This document shows positions 46,811-54,930 of a stretch of 64,000 nucleotides of DNA, piece after piece (the stretch's first letter is position 1; every line of letters begins with the position of its first letter). Location of the stretch: the IMG/VR virus record IMGVR_UViG_3300042562_001598, positions 25,149-89,148 of that record; one strand, 5' to 3'. The translations under genes and the position numbers were made by a program. Source of the stretch: a virus. The notes beneath the pieces were generated by a model, which saw only the letters and a list, made by a program, of their open reading frames with translations, was not told the origin of the DNA and ran no database searches.

Positions 46811-47142
46811 TAGGTGAAATGGTTGGTATATATTTGACACAAAACTTGGGTAGTCTAACCAAGGTAGAAATTCCTTTGTTTAAAAATATACCTAATAAGT
46901 TTTATTACGATAAAAATTTAGAATTACAATTTGAGTTTGACCAACACAATTATGTGTGGGTAAATCCTTATCTTTGGATTTTTATTGGTGATATGTTCTC
47001 ATTAGAAGATGATGAAATTTCATTACATATCAGAGACTGGTTAATGAAAAATTTAGAGATTAATTATAAATTTGAGGTCCAATCAAATTACACTAACAAT
47101 ACCTTTTGGAATAACATACAAAAAACACTATGGGAGAATTAA
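46807..47142 (+). CDS. Hypothetical protein between primase and nuclease
   Basis: A 111-residue acidic protein with several Trp residues, for example YVWVNPYLWIFIGDMF. It has no motif I can name. There is one hydrophobic stretch around residues 58-72 that is too short and charged at the edges to be a membrane anchor. Overlaps on both sides (ATGA with primase, 13 bases with the nuclease) show tight translational coupling, which suggests a role in the same DNA-processing pathway. Function unknown. Confidence 0.6.
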   Translation: MIGEMVGIYLTQNLGSLTKVEIPLFKNIPNKFYYDKNLELQFEFDQHNYVWVNPYLWIFIGDMFSLEDDEISLHIRDWLMKNLEINYKFEVQSNYTNNTFWNNIQKTLWEN

Positions 47143-47999
47143 ACAATGTTGCTAAAGAGATTAGAGAGATAATCAAAAACAAACAACAAGAACTTCAGTT
47201 AACCTTTGTTGAGGATACGCATACCTACACAATGGCTGATAAAAATGGCGAATTAAGAAGTGATTGGCCTTCGGTATCAAAAGTTATAAAACTATTCTAT
47301 GATGAATTTCCAGCTCAAGAAATTTCGTTTAAGAAAGCTAAAGGTGACTTGGAAGTGCAACAACAACTGTTGGACGAATGGAAAGCTGCCGGTGATTACT
47401 CAACAAATATGGGTAGTAGAGTTCATTTCCTATTGGAACAAAAAACCATTGATATGTTTGGGGGTTATAAAGAAGTTAGACAACCTATATTTGATTGTGA
47501 CTTTGAACAAATCCTAAAAAGTGATGCGATGGTTTCAGCCGGAAGTGACTACTTAGAATTAATGGTTAAACGGGGGGCTGTATTATTAGATACGGAGATG
47601 GTCTTGGGTTCACCTGAATTAAAATATACCGGTCAGCCAGATAAAGTGTGGTTGATAAATGGTAAAGATGATTCTGAGATAGGTTTGATAATCACAGACT
47701 GGAAAAGTAACAAGAAAAAGAACTTTGAGAGTAACCATTTTACAAAACCAATGCGACCTCCATTTCAGAAACACCCAAATAACGCACTTGGTCATTACTT
47801 TACTCAACTACCATTTTATGCTAAATTATTATTAGATATGTTGAAAGGTAGTAAATATGAAGATATTAAACTCCTTGGATGTATTATTGTGTTGGTTAAA
47901 GATGATGGTAGTTATGAAGAATTTAGAGTTCCTAAAGAAGTTATAACAACAATACTTGATATGGATATGAGTAATTATTTGACAACACTAAAAAAATAA
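47130..47999 (+). CDS. PD-(D/E)XK nuclease, RecB/Cas4-like
   Basis: A 289-residue nuclease. Motifs occur in the expected order: GSRVHFLLEQ (the GxxxH-like helix typical of RecB-type nucleases), YTGQPDKVWLI (the G-x-x-D metal site near residue 167), ITDWKSNKKK (D-W-K with the catalytic lysine near residue 190) and a later LGHYFTQLPFYAKLL helix resembling the QLxxYA motif. Such enzymes process DNA ends in recombination and degrade host DNA. It lies directly downstream of the primase and its small partner, so a replication or recombination role is likely. Confidence 0.75.
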   Translation: MGELNNVAKEIREIIKNKQQELQLTFVEDTHTYTMADKNGELRSDWPSVSKVIKLFYDEFPAQEISFKKAKGDLEVQQQLLDEWKAAGDYSTNMGSRVHFLLEQKTIDMFGGYKEVRQPIFDCDFEQILKSDAMVSAGSDYLELMVKRGAVLLDTEMVLGSPELKYTGQPDKVWLINGKDDSEIGLIITDWKSNKKKNFESNHFTKPMRPPFQKHPNNALGHYFTQLPFYAKLLLDMLKGSKYEDIKLLGCIIVLVKDDGSYEEFRVPKEVITTILDMDMSNYLTTLKK

Positions 48000-48013
48000 A
48001 TTATAATTTGAAT

Positions 48014-48106
48014 ATGGAAACAATAACATTTACTTGGGAGTGTAATTCAACACTACCTAATTCGGAACAAATAAAAATTAATTATATTATTAACTATGGA
48101 AATTAA
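48014..48106 (+). CDS. Possible 30-residue ORF
   Basis: An ATG ORF in the gap between the nuclease gene and the zinc-ribbon gene. It ends 11 bases into the next ORF (overlap including the next ATG), so it could be a leader peptide or a coupling ORF. The product (METITFTWECNS ...) has no recognisable feature. It could be chance in AT-rich DNA. Confidence 0.25.
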   Translation: METITFTWECNSTLPNSEQIKINYIINYGN

Positions 48107-48329
48107 CCAACCAAGAATTGACTTAAAGAAACAACCGACGATGTCGTGTGAGGAATGTAAATCAGAAATCTTTCAAGAAATCGTATTGATTAAAAAAGTC
48201 CCTAAACTATTAACCGGAAGTCTTGAAGACACCATCGTGCCCTTTCCAAGTTATCGTTGTGCTGATTGTGGTCATATGAATGAGGATTTTAGATTATTTG
48301 ATGAAACTAATAAAACAAATTTGGTATAA
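48096..48329 (+). CDS. Small zinc-ribbon protein
   Basis: A 77-residue protein with two CxxC pairs, CEECKSEIF at about residues 18-26 and CADCGHMNED near residues 55-64, separated by a beta-rich loop. This is the pattern of a zinc ribbon. Small zinc ribbons in phages often bind nucleic acid or host proteins. The C-terminal eight residues are polar. A strong Bacteroidetes-type promoter for the next gene starts inside its 3' end (48321). Exact function unknown. Confidence 0.65.
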   Translation: MEINQPRIDLKKQPTMSCEECKSEIFQEIVLIKKVPKLLTGSLEDTIVPFPSYRCADCGHMNEDFRLFDETNKTNLV

Positions 48330-48352
48330 TTAAATAAAAGTATTATCTTTGT
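48321..48352 (+). promoter_or_regulatory. Bacteroidetes-type promoter
   Basis: TTTG at 48321-48324 and TATCTTTG at 48345-48352 (full TAnnTTTG match), 20 bases apart. It drives the small gene at 48376, giving a leader of about 15-20 bases. It begins inside the end of the previous ORF. Confidence 0.7.
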
Positions 48353-48375
48353 CAAACAATTAAAAACTACTTATT

Positions 48376-48630
48376 ATGGCTAAAGAGAAATTATACAGAA
48401 GCGTTAACGGAGAGTATTTATACCTATTCAATTGGATTGGTGGTGGATTCAACGATGTGTGGGCTAAAAGTAAAAGAGAAGCTTATTCTAAGGTGGTGAG
48501 AGAACACAAAGAACACGAGAAGAAATACCCAACTCATGTTAAGTTGAGACCAGATTATAAGACTATGAGAAAATGCACTTATAGTGAATATCAGGAACAA
48601 AACAAAATGGGTTGGATGATGAGTATGTAA
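48376..48630 (+). CDS. Small basic protein, hypothetical
   Basis: An 84-residue protein, Lys/Arg/Glu-rich and aromatic at the N-terminus (YLYLFNWIGGGFNDVWAKS), with a central KVVREHKEHEKKYP helix. It is directly driven by a full Bacteroidetes-type promoter, so it is probably expressed early. Small basic early phage proteins often alter host functions, but this one shows no known motif. A stretch of about 270 bases without a clear gene follows. Confidence 0.6.
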   Translation: MAKEKLYRSVNGEYLYLFNWIGGGFNDVWAKSKREAYSKVVREHKEHEKKYPTHVKLRPDYKTMRKCTYSEYQEQNKMGWMMSM

Positions 48631-48900
48631 AAACTACTTGAGTAAGTGGGAGTGGTGATATGAACGAAGACAATACTGCAAAAACAGAGAGAAATGCTCA
48701 TACTCAAAATAATAGTGCCTTAAGATGCACTATTTAATGCAATTACATAAGAAAAACCAAGACGTGTATAATATAGTGCGATTTACTGCTCTTTTTATTG
48801 AAGTTTTAAAAATTAGTATTACATTTGCATGAAATAATGCTTTATAATGCACTTGTCAGAATTAATAAAAACCAGCAAGTAATAAAACAAATTTGATTTA
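48631..48900 (+). ncRNA. Non-coding stretch with hairpin, possible small RNA region
   Basis: This 270-base gap has no convincing gene. It holds a perfect eight-base-pair hairpin at 48711-48734 (AATAGTGC/GCACTATT, eight-base loop). TAGTGC recurs at about 48774 (ATATAGTGCG) and an AATGCAC sequence at about 48845. A short ORF of about 25 codons begins at 48665 but looks like chance. A promoter lies at 48797. The repeated TAGTGC/GCACTA elements could pair with each other and suggest structured RNA. Function unproven. Confidence 0.3.
48797..48827 (+). promoter_or_regulatory. Bacteroidetes-type promoter
   Basis: ATTG at 48797-48800 and TACATTTG at 48820-48827 (full TAnnTTTG match), 19 bases apart. 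It lies about 70 bases before the small gene at 48901. Confidence 0.6.
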
Positions 48901-49074
48901 ATGAAAGACCAATATGTTATTATAGACCTTAGGAATATGGACTTTATGAAAGATAAAGATGGTAAAATCAATTATTACGATACGGAAGAAGAAGCTTGTA
49001 GCGTATGTGGAATATATGAATTTGAGAACGCCTGGGTGATGAAATTAATTTATAACCATATTGAACCGGAATAA
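48901..49074 (+). CDS. Small acidic protein, hypothetical
   Basis: A 57-residue ORF starting with ATG and ending with TAA. The product (MKDQYVIIDLRNMDFMKDKD at the start, then EEEACSVCGIYEFENAW) has one CxxC and several aromatics, which suggests a small compact domain. It lies 11 bases upstream of the next gene and has a promoter before it. Composition and spacing look like a real gene. Function unknown. Confidence 0.55.
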   Translation: MKDQYVIIDLRNMDFMKDKDGKINYYDTEEEACSVCGIYEFENAWVMKLIYNHIEPE

Positions 49075-49085
49075 AATATAGACAT

Positions 49086-49334
49086 ATGAAAGCGAAATTA
49101 ACTTTTGATTTAGATAATCCGGATGATGTTACAAAACACCTCCGAGCTGTAAAGTCTTTAGATTTAGCGGTCGCAATCTTTGATATTATCCAACTTAAAA
49201 AAAAGTTAGAGAGAAGATTTGAAAACCAAGATAATACTAACAATGATGTATTTGATGGTATTCAAGAATACGCTAACGAGATAGGTAATATCTTGGACGA
49301 ACATAGTATTGACATTAATGAATTGTTAGATTAG
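49086..49334 (+). CDS. Small conserved-type phage protein
   Basis: An 82-residue acidic helical protein. The start MKAKLTFDLDNPDDVTKHLR followed by AVKSLDLAVAIFDIIQLKK is a pattern I have met in many phage genomes as an uncharacterised small protein. It is soluble, with two long helices. It is followed by a strong terminator at 49339, so it ends this small operon. Function unknown. Confidence 0.65.
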   Translation: MKAKLTFDLDNPDDVTKHLRAVKSLDLAVAIFDIIQLKKKLERRFENQDNTNNDVFDGIQEYANEIGNILDEHSIDINELLD

Positions 49335-49338
49335 AACT

Positions 49339-49362
49339 ACCCTCTTTACGGAGGGTTTTTTT
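49339..49362 (+). terminator. Rho-independent terminator
   Basis: Perfect GC-rich stem ACCCTC/GAGGGT with a six-base loop and a seven-base T-run, starting five bases after the stop codon at 49334. Confidence 0.9.
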
Positions 49363-49363
49363 A

Positions 49364-49395
49364 TTTGACATTGATAAATTAATTTACTATTATTA
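49364..49395 (+). promoter_or_regulatory. Possible promoter for the gp47/gp46 region
   Basis: TTTG at 49364-49367 and TATTATTA at 49388-49395, 20 bases apart. The -7 box matches TAnnTTTG at six of eight positions. It lies directly after a terminator and before the ATG at 49410. Confidence 0.35.
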
Positions 49396-49409
49396 GTAAA
49401 AACTATAAT

Positions 49410-49967
49410 ATGAAATTAAAAGAATTTATTGAAGTTGTTGTAGCTGGTAATAATGATAATGTTACCGGGGTTACTTTATATGGTGAACAGTTACTACCTT
49501 ATAAAGATATTATAAAAAAATGTGATGAGTTTAGTGGTTGTGATGAGTTAATTATTTTAACGATGCCTGTTGCTAAGGGTAACAATGGTGAAATTTACAG
49601 TGCTCAAACTATTAAATTATCGGACTTAATGAAATTTAAAGGTAGGTGTTATTTATTATCCTTGGATTTAACACCTACGATGTATAACCCTAACAAATTA
49701 TTAACACCTGTTAAAAATGGTGCGGGTATTTCACCGACATTCTATAACCCTGAAACATTTGAGCCTTATAAACACATTATACTAACTTGGAGTCCGGAAA
49801 TGGCTCAAGATTTAAGTGGTGTAAATCCTGAAGATACTCTAAAAAACAATATTCGTATGTTGTTGGATGATGTTTTAGCGAACCCTGCGGAGTATCAAAT
49901 TAAAGGTGATAGAGGTGTAATGATTAGAGGGATATTTGAGATTGATGAAACAACAAAAAAACTATAA
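49410..49967 (+). CDS. Hypothetical protein upstream of gp47
   Basis: A 185-residue protein with a mixed alpha/beta pattern (MKLKEFIEVVVAGNNDN, then DELIILTMPVAKGNNGEIYS and PYKHIILTWSPEMAQDLSG). It has no membrane segment or named motif. It is the first gene after a terminator and lies one base before the SbcD-like gene, so it may be expressed with the recombination genes. Function unknown. Confidence 0.55.
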   Translation: MKLKEFIEVVVAGNNDNVTGVTLYGEQLLPYKDIIKKCDEFSGCDELIILTMPVAKGNNGEIYSAQTIKLSDLMKFKGRCYLLSLDLTPTMYNPNKLLTPVKNGAGISPTFYNPETFEPYKHIILTWSPEMAQDLSGVNPEDTLKNNIRMLLDDVLANPAEYQIKGDRGVMIRGIFEIDETTKKL

Positions 49968-49968
49968 T

Positions 49969-50748
49969 ATGATAAACACTATTGTTCATTTTTCTGATTT
50001 ACATATCAGACTATACAAAGACCATGACTTATATCGGAAAATCCTAACAGAGATGTTGGATAAGTTCAGAGAGATAAAACCTTGTAGAATTGTATTTACT
50101 GGTGACCTGGTCCATAGTAAGAATCAATTAACACCAGAACTTATTGATATTGTTGCTTGGTTATTAACTGAATGTTCATCAATAGCCAAAACAATACTAA
50201 TACCGGGCAATCATGACGCCTTAATCAATAATAACGAGAGGTTAGATAGTATAACCCCCATTGTTAATTCGTTAAACAATTCAAATATTGTTTATTATAA
50301 AGACCGGGGAGTTTATGAGGATGATAATGTATCTTGGTGTGTTTATTCACAATTTCAAGGAAACATCCCCCCGGAGATTAACGAAGCTAAAGGTGTTAAG
50401 GTTGGGTTATTCCACGGACCTATTCAGGGAATGAAAACGGATTTAGGTTTTGATTTTGGTGAAGAGGGTTATGAGATATCAAAATTTGATGGTTTAGATG
50501 TTGTTTTATGTGGGGATATCCATAAAAGACAGGAGTTTAAGATTAAAAATGGTAAGGGGTATATGATTGGTTCTACTTTACAGAATAATATGGGTGAGAA
50601 TATAGATAAACACGGATTTGGTATTTTAGATATTAACACTATGAATTATGATTATGTTGATTTGTATAACCCAAAACCATTTTTATCATTTAGAATAAAC
50701 TCAATTGAGGATATAACAAATGAAGCTGAAAGATTAGTGAATGTTTAA
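49969..50748 (+). CDS. Recombination endonuclease subunit, T4 gp47 / SbcD-like
   Basis: A 259-residue metallophosphoesterase. ATG at 49969 is preferred; it follows the previous stop by one base, and the upstream TTG in frame would extend into that gene. Metal-binding motifs are in order: FSDLHIRLYKDHD, FTGDLVHSK, ILIPGNHDALI, GLFHGPIQG and LCGDIHKRQ. This is the Mre11/SbcD family. With gp46 it trims double-strand ends so that UvsX can load. It lacks the long C-terminal capping domain of bacterial SbcD, as T4 gp47 does. Confidence 0.92.
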   Translation: MINTIVHFSDLHIRLYKDHDLYRKILTEMLDKFREIKPCRIVFTGDLVHSKNQLTPELIDIVAWLLTECSSIAKTILIPGNHDALINNNERLDSITPIVNSLNNSNIVYYKDRGVYEDDNVSWCVYSQFQGNIPPEINEAKGVKVGLFHGPIQGMKTDLGFDFGEEGYEISKFDGLDVVLCGDIHKRQEFKIKNGKGYMIGSTLQNNMGENIDKHGFGILDINTMNYDYVDLYNPKPFLSFRINSIEDITNEAERLVNV

Positions 50749-50765
50749 TATAATAAATCATTACA

Positions 50766-51293
50766 ATGTCAAAATTAACTTATAACCGAAAAGGGGTTAC
50801 TTATAATCCAATAAAATATTGGAAGACTGATTATGTGACTGAAGTTGCGATATACCAAGGTAGTAGGGGTGAAAATCCGGAGTTGGACTTCATTGTAAAA
50901 TACAAAGAGGAGAACAAAAGATTAAGAACCCCATCACATACTCATTGGATTGTGGATTTACTAGTAAAGTCAGAATACAGTAAGGAACTTCTATTATCGT
51001 ATATTGATGATATGATTAAAATCTATGATGAAACAACTGCCTTTAAGAGTGTTGAGGATAGAAATTCGTATAGTTTAAAACATATTTCAAGGATTGGGTC
51101 AAAATACAATAGACTTAATGGTAATGGTTATTATACCATTGAAACACTAACCACATTTATTGAGTTGTTCTCAATTTGCGAGAAACAGGCAACAGGTGCG
51201 TTTATGTTCCGGGGTTTATTAACATTGATTAAAGAATATTGTGAGGGTAAGAAAGACTTTTATCAGGTTGTGGGTTATTCAAAACGAGTTTAA
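50766..51293 (+). CDS. Hypothetical protein between gp47 and gp46
   Basis: A 175-residue, basic, Tyr-rich protein (MSKLTYNRKGVTYNPIKYWK at the start). It is helical in its second half and has no named motif. It is the first of four genes that separate gp47 from gp46, which are adjacent or nearly so in T4. Such genes are probably inserted accessory genes. Function unknown. Confidence 0.55.
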   Translation: MSKLTYNRKGVTYNPIKYWKTDYVTEVAIYQGSRGENPELDFIVKYKEENKRLRTPSHTHWIVDLLVKSEYSKELLLSYIDDMIKIYDETTAFKSVEDRNSYSLKHISRIGSKYNRLNGNGYYTIETLTTFIELFSICEKQATGAFMFRGLLTLIKEYCEGKKDFYQVVGYSKRV

Positions 51294-51295
51294 TT

Positions 51296-51922
51296 ATGGA
51301 TATCATTATTGACAAGAAACATCATAAGGACCTTACATCTTATTGTAAGTTAAACGACATAACAGATATTAATGACTTCGTAAATAAGTGTTTTAAGTCC
51401 GGATTTGACACAAAAAGGTATGGTCTTATAGGAAATACCCCAGAACCAAAAACAATTGAAATTGAGGTCATAAAAGAAGTCCCGGTTGAAGTTATTAAGG
51501 AGGTTGAAAAGATTGTTGAAGTCCCAGGACCGGTTCGGGAGGTTGAAGTTATCAAAGAGGTTGAAAAGATTGTGATTAAGGAGGTTTTCATTCAGGATTC
51601 CGTCCCAAATTTAGACAATATTTGGGACAAAGATAAGTTACTGGAAACAATACAAGGGTTGGAAGATGATAAACAAAGACTTTCCACTAAAATTGATGAA
51701 ATGACCAACGAGATACAAGAATTTTCCACTAAAACGGAAGAAACGGTAAAAATTTTCCAAGATAACCAAAAATCTTTGCAAACCACTTTACTCAATCTGA
51801 AAAAAGAACTAAAATTGAAAGACGAAAAAATTTCAGAATTAGAAAATAAATTAACGACCCCCAATGCTGATGGACAGAGAGCCATTTATATGAACGGGTC
51901 AAACATTAAACAAACATTATAA
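51296..51922 (+). CDS. Coiled-coil protein with Glu-Val-Ile-Lys repeats
   Basis: A 208-residue protein. Residues 1-45 look like a small helical domain. Residues about 50-97 form tandem EVIKEV/EKIVEV repeats with a proline-glycine break. Residues 105-190 form a predicted coiled coil (DDKQRLSTKIDEMTNEIQEF and so on). The layout suggests an elongated structural or tethering protein. It lies in the insert between gp47 and gp46. I do not recognise its family. Repeat units at DNA level are similar but not identical. Confidence 0.6.
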   Translation: MDIIIDKKHHKDLTSYCKLNDITDINDFVNKCFKSGFDTKRYGLIGNTPEPKTIEIEVIKEVPVEVIKEVEKIVEVPGPVREVEVIKEVEKIVIKEVFIQDSVPNLDNIWDKDKLLETIQGLEDDKQRLSTKIDEMTNEIQEFSTKTEETVKIFQDNQKSLQTTLLNLKKELKLKDEKISELENKLTTPNADGQRAIYMNGSNIKQTL

Positions 51923-51923
51923 T

Positions 51924-52280
51924 ATGGTACAATTATTAGTATGGACGATTATGGCTTATGGAATAACAAACATTGTTGTTTATGGAAGTATCTTCAATGG
52001 TCCAAGAGATTTTATTAGGGAATGGTCTGAATCCGATAAACCTTTTAACGAATTTGCTGGATTTGTTAGGAATATGACATCATGTGTAATGTGTTTCGGC
52101 GTTTGGGTTGGCTTCTTTTTAGGACTTTTTATATATTCACCAGTCAATCAATTACTTGGTGTAGATGTATATTCTTCTTGGTTCTTTGACGGAATGTTAT
52201 CATCCGGGGGAGTATGGATTATTAATTCAATCGTAGAATGGTTTGAGGAAAACAGACCAGTAAATAAACATAATAACTAA
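51924..52280 (+). CDS. Small membrane protein with CxxC-G-W motif
   Basis: A 118-residue protein with about three membrane segments: residues 3-24 (LLVWTIMAYGITNIVVYG), 52-73 (CVMCFGVWVGFFLGLFIYS) and 88-103. The C-V-M-C-F-G-V-W-V-G motif next to a membrane helix recalls a small phage/bacterial membrane family (DUF1360-like), which I cannot confirm. It lies in the insert between gp47 and gp46. The role may be membrane attachment of replication or a host-interaction function. Confidence 0.55.
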   Translation: MVQLLVWTIMAYGITNIVVYGSIFNGPRDFIREWSESDKPFNEFAGFVRNMTSCVMCFGVWVGFFLGLFIYSPVNQLLGVDVYSSWFFDGMLSSGGVWIINSIVEWFEENRPVNKHNN

Positions 52281-52292
52281 AAATCAAATACA

Positions 52293-52499
52293 ATGGCAAC
52301 ATCTAAAAAAAGAGGGGGAGCAAAAGCTCACAAACAAAGAGTAGCGACAAGAAATCAAGCTATTAATTCAGCCAAAACTAAATTCCAAAAAGAGTATGCT
52401 GAAATGGTTAAAACTAAAATGGAAGAGTTGAAAGTTCAGTATGAAACACAACAAGGTCAAAAAGAAATCACAGCAGAAGTTGTAGAAACAATTAAATAG
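52293..52499 (+). CDS. Small basic protein, hypothetical
   Basis: A 68-residue protein with a very basic N-terminus (ATSKKRGGAKAHKQRVATRN) and a single amphipathic helix. It resembles small nucleic-acid-associated proteins, but no family can be named. It is 11 bases upstream of the gp46 gene, so probably co-transcribed with it. Confidence 0.55.
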   Translation: MATSKKRGGAKAHKQRVATRNQAINSAKTKFQKEYAEMVKTKMEELKVQYETQQGQKEITAEVVETIK

Positions 52500-52510
52500 T
52501 AAATTATTTT

Positions 52511-54841
52511 ATGAAATACGATTTAGAAATAGAAAAATTAGATAATCCTTATATTCAAGTAGTCTGGGAAGATTTCGCTGAGAATTTTACACAAGAAAAG
52601 ATTAAAAGTGTAAAACACTATTTTCAGAAAAAATATCTTACTAGTAATGTGAATATTATTACAAAGACTAAAGTTACCCAGGAGACGACACATTCTGTTG
52701 ATATTTCGTTTAATATCTTGGATAGTAATTATCAATTGGAATTGGTTAAATCGTATTTAAAATCAAAGAATAATGAAAATTATTACGATGAGGTTTGTGC
52801 GTTAAATGCCCAAGTGGATAACAATATGTTATTGACCCAAACCGAAGCAACACCATTCAAGAAATGGTATATCAAAAACATTGAATTTTCAAACTTCTTA
52901 TCTTATGGTGAGAATCAAAGATTGGATTTTGAGAAATGTGATGGTATATCTGTTGTGGAATCAAATCCCCCAAACTTTGGTGGTAAAACAGTTCTATCGG
53001 TTGATTTATTATTATTCTTATTCTTTAATGAAACAACAAAAACTTCAAAGGCTGAAGAAATTTTTAATAGATTTTCTGATAAGAATAAGGTATCTGTAAA
53101 GGGTGAAATAATCATTGATGGTGATGAATATGTTATTGTTAGAAACATTGAAAGAAAGAAGACTAAAGCCGGTGAATGGTCAGTTAAAACAGAATTAGAT
53201 TTCTTTAAGAAACTATATGATGGTAGCTTACAAAATTTTACTGGTGAACAAAGAAGGGAGACTGAAAGTTTTATTAAAACATCTATTGGAACCAAGGACG
53301 ATTTCTTGATGACTATACTAACTACCGCTAGTAATTTAGAGGAGTTAATTGACGCTAAACCAACGGCCAGAGGTCAAGTATTATCCAGGTTCATGGGGTT
53401 GGACTTCCTTAAGAAAAAGGAAGAGGTTGGTAAAGAGTTATATAGTCAATTCTCAAAATCAATGTTATCAAACATTTATAATACTGAATCACTAAAAACT
53501 GATAACGAAAATTGTCAAGACAATATCACAACATTACTTGACCAGAACAATGAATTAAATCCAAAACTAGTTGATGTTATGGAGAGAATTCTTAAAGGTC
53601 ATGATTATAGAGATTCTTTATTAAAGAATAAACATACTGATATTGATGCTGAAATTAGTAGGTTATCACCGGATACGGTTAATTCTGAAATTGATACATT
53701 AAAATTTGATAAGGGAAAAGTTGTTACACAATTAGAAAACCTGAAAGTGGTGGAACCAACATCGTTTTATCATGAAGATGAACACGATAAGGTTAAAGAA
53801 GAATATGATATTGCTTACAAGGAAAAAGTTGTTGTTGATAACAAAATAAAAACCTTGGAAGAATTGAAAAGTTCTGTTGGTGATGGGATTAAATGTGAAC
53901 ATTGTGGTATTGAGCTAATGAACGCAACAATTACTCAATCAAAAATTGGGGAACTTGACGGATTTATCATACGCAAAGACGAAATTTTGGGGTTAATGAC
54001 TGATTTATCCACCAAAGAACAAAGTTTTACCAAACTAAAAAAAGAATTTGATGAATATGAGAAAAACAAACTCATCAAAGAAAAGTACGAATTAAATATT
54101 GAATCTTATGATTTGAAAATCAAGAACTTAAGTGACAAGTTATCCAGGTATTACGAACTTCAGGAGAAGATATCCGAAAACCAAAAAACTGAAACCTTAT
54201 TGATTAAAGCCGGTCTTAAAATTGATGAACTTGAAAAAGAGAAATATTCTATCAAAAAAACAATTGATGATAACATTAATAAAGTCGGTATAAATAACGA
54301 TAAGATTAAAGAGAATAATATTAAGATAAATAAAATCGCTGAAGAATCTGAAAAGGAAAAAATTTATAAAATCTATTTAGAAATTTATGGTAAAAATGGT
54401 ATAACTAAATCAATTATGAAGACTATGATGCCACTTATAAATTCTGAACTTCAAAGGTTATTACAGGATAGTTGTCACTTTAGACTTGAGGTTAAAATCA
54501 ATGATAAGAACGAGGTTGATTTCGTTATGGTAGATAACAATTCCCAAGTTGAAAAGAGTATGTCATCCGGGTCTGGGTATGAAAGAACCATTGCTTCATT
54601 AGCTCTTAGAGCCGTGTTAAGTAAAATATGTTCATTGCCAAAACCAAATATTATGGTAATGGATGAGGTGTTTGGTAAGATTTCCAACGATAACCTGGAA
54701 ATGGTTGGGGAATTCTTTATCAAAATTAAAGAATACTTTGAAAGGATATTCCTTATTACTCATAACCCTTTGGTTAACAATTGGGCTGATAATGTTGTTA
54801 AGATTAAAAAGGAAGATAACATTAGTTATGTTAGTCAGTAA
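52511..54841 (+). CDS. Recombination ATPase subunit, T4 gp46 / SbcC / Rad50-like
   Basis: A 776-residue SMC-type ATPase. After an N-terminal extension of about 110 residues comes IKNIEFSNFLSYGENQRLDF, then the P-loop region SNPPNFGGKTVLS near residue 150. There the canonical first glycine is a proline (PPNFGGKT), a deviation from GxNGxGKS. Long coiled-coil arms flank a zinc hook CEHC near residue 462. The C-terminal half has the signature motif MSSGSGYERTIASLALR and Walker B NIMVMDEVFGKIS. It powers gp47 in processing DNA ends. A terminator follows. Confidence 0.92.
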   Translation: MKYDLEIEKLDNPYIQVVWEDFAENFTQEKIKSVKHYFQKKYLTSNVNIITKTKVTQETTHSVDISFNILDSNYQLELVKSYLKSKNNENYYDEVCALNAQVDNNMLLTQTEATPFKKWYIKNIEFSNFLSYGENQRLDFEKCDGISVVESNPPNFGGKTVLSVDLLLFLFFNETTKTSKAEEIFNRFSDKNKVSVKGEIIIDGDEYVIVRNIERKKTKAGEWSVKTELDFFKKLYDGSLQNFTGEQRRETESFIKTSIGTKDDFLMTILTTASNLEELIDAKPTARGQVLSRFMGLDFLKKKEEVGKELYSQFSKSMLSNIYNTESLKTDNENCQDNITTLLDQNNELNPKLVDVMERILKGHDYRDSLLKNKHTDIDAEISRLSPDTVNSEIDTLKFDKGKVVTQLENLKVVEPTSFYHEDEHDKVKEEYDIAYKEKVVVDNKIKTLEELKSSVGDGIKCEHCGIELMNATITQSKIGELDGFIIRKDEILGLMTDLSTKEQSFTKLKKEFDEYEKNKLIKEKYELNIESYDLKIKNLSDKLSRYYELQEKISENQKTETLLIKAGLKIDELEKEKYSIKKTIDDNINKVGINNDKIKENNIKINKIAEESEKEKIYKIYLEIYGKNGITKSIMKTMMPLINSELQRLLQDSCHFRLEVKINDKNEVDFVMVDNNSQVEKSMSSGSGYERTIASLALRAVLSKICSLPKPNIMVMDEVFGKISNDNLEMVGEFFIKIKEYFERIFLITHNPLVNNWADNVVKIKKEDNISYVSQ

Positions 54842-54854
54842 AATAATTTTTATT

Positions 54855-54889
54855 AATAACCATCAAATTACTTGATGGTTATTTTTTTT
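54855..54889 (+). terminator. Terminator after gp46, overlapping a promoter
   Basis: A perfect 12-base-pair stem (AATAACCATCAA/TTGATGGTTATT) with a five-base loop and a T-run. The TTG of the next promoter's -33 box lies in its right arm. Confidence 0.9.
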
Positions 54890-54902
54890 ATGTTTACATT
54901 TG
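54872..54902 (+). promoter_or_regulatory. Bacteroidetes-type promoter for the helicase/methylase cluster
   Basis: TTG at 54872-54874 and TACATTTG at 54895-54902 (full TAnnTTTG match), 20 bases apart. It overlaps the terminator of the preceding gene and lies about 28 bases before the ATG at 54931. Confidence 0.6.
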
Positions 54903-54930
54903 TACTCTAATCAAATACTAAAACAATAAA

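Noticed and set aside
48631-48900. tRNA gene
   Set aside because: I looked for a cloverleaf and a CCA-like end in this gap and saw none; only the simple hairpin is clear.
52915-53295. 126-residue reverse-strand frame in gp46
   Set aside because: It sits inside the ATPase region of gp46, has no start context or promoter and its composition follows codon shadowing.
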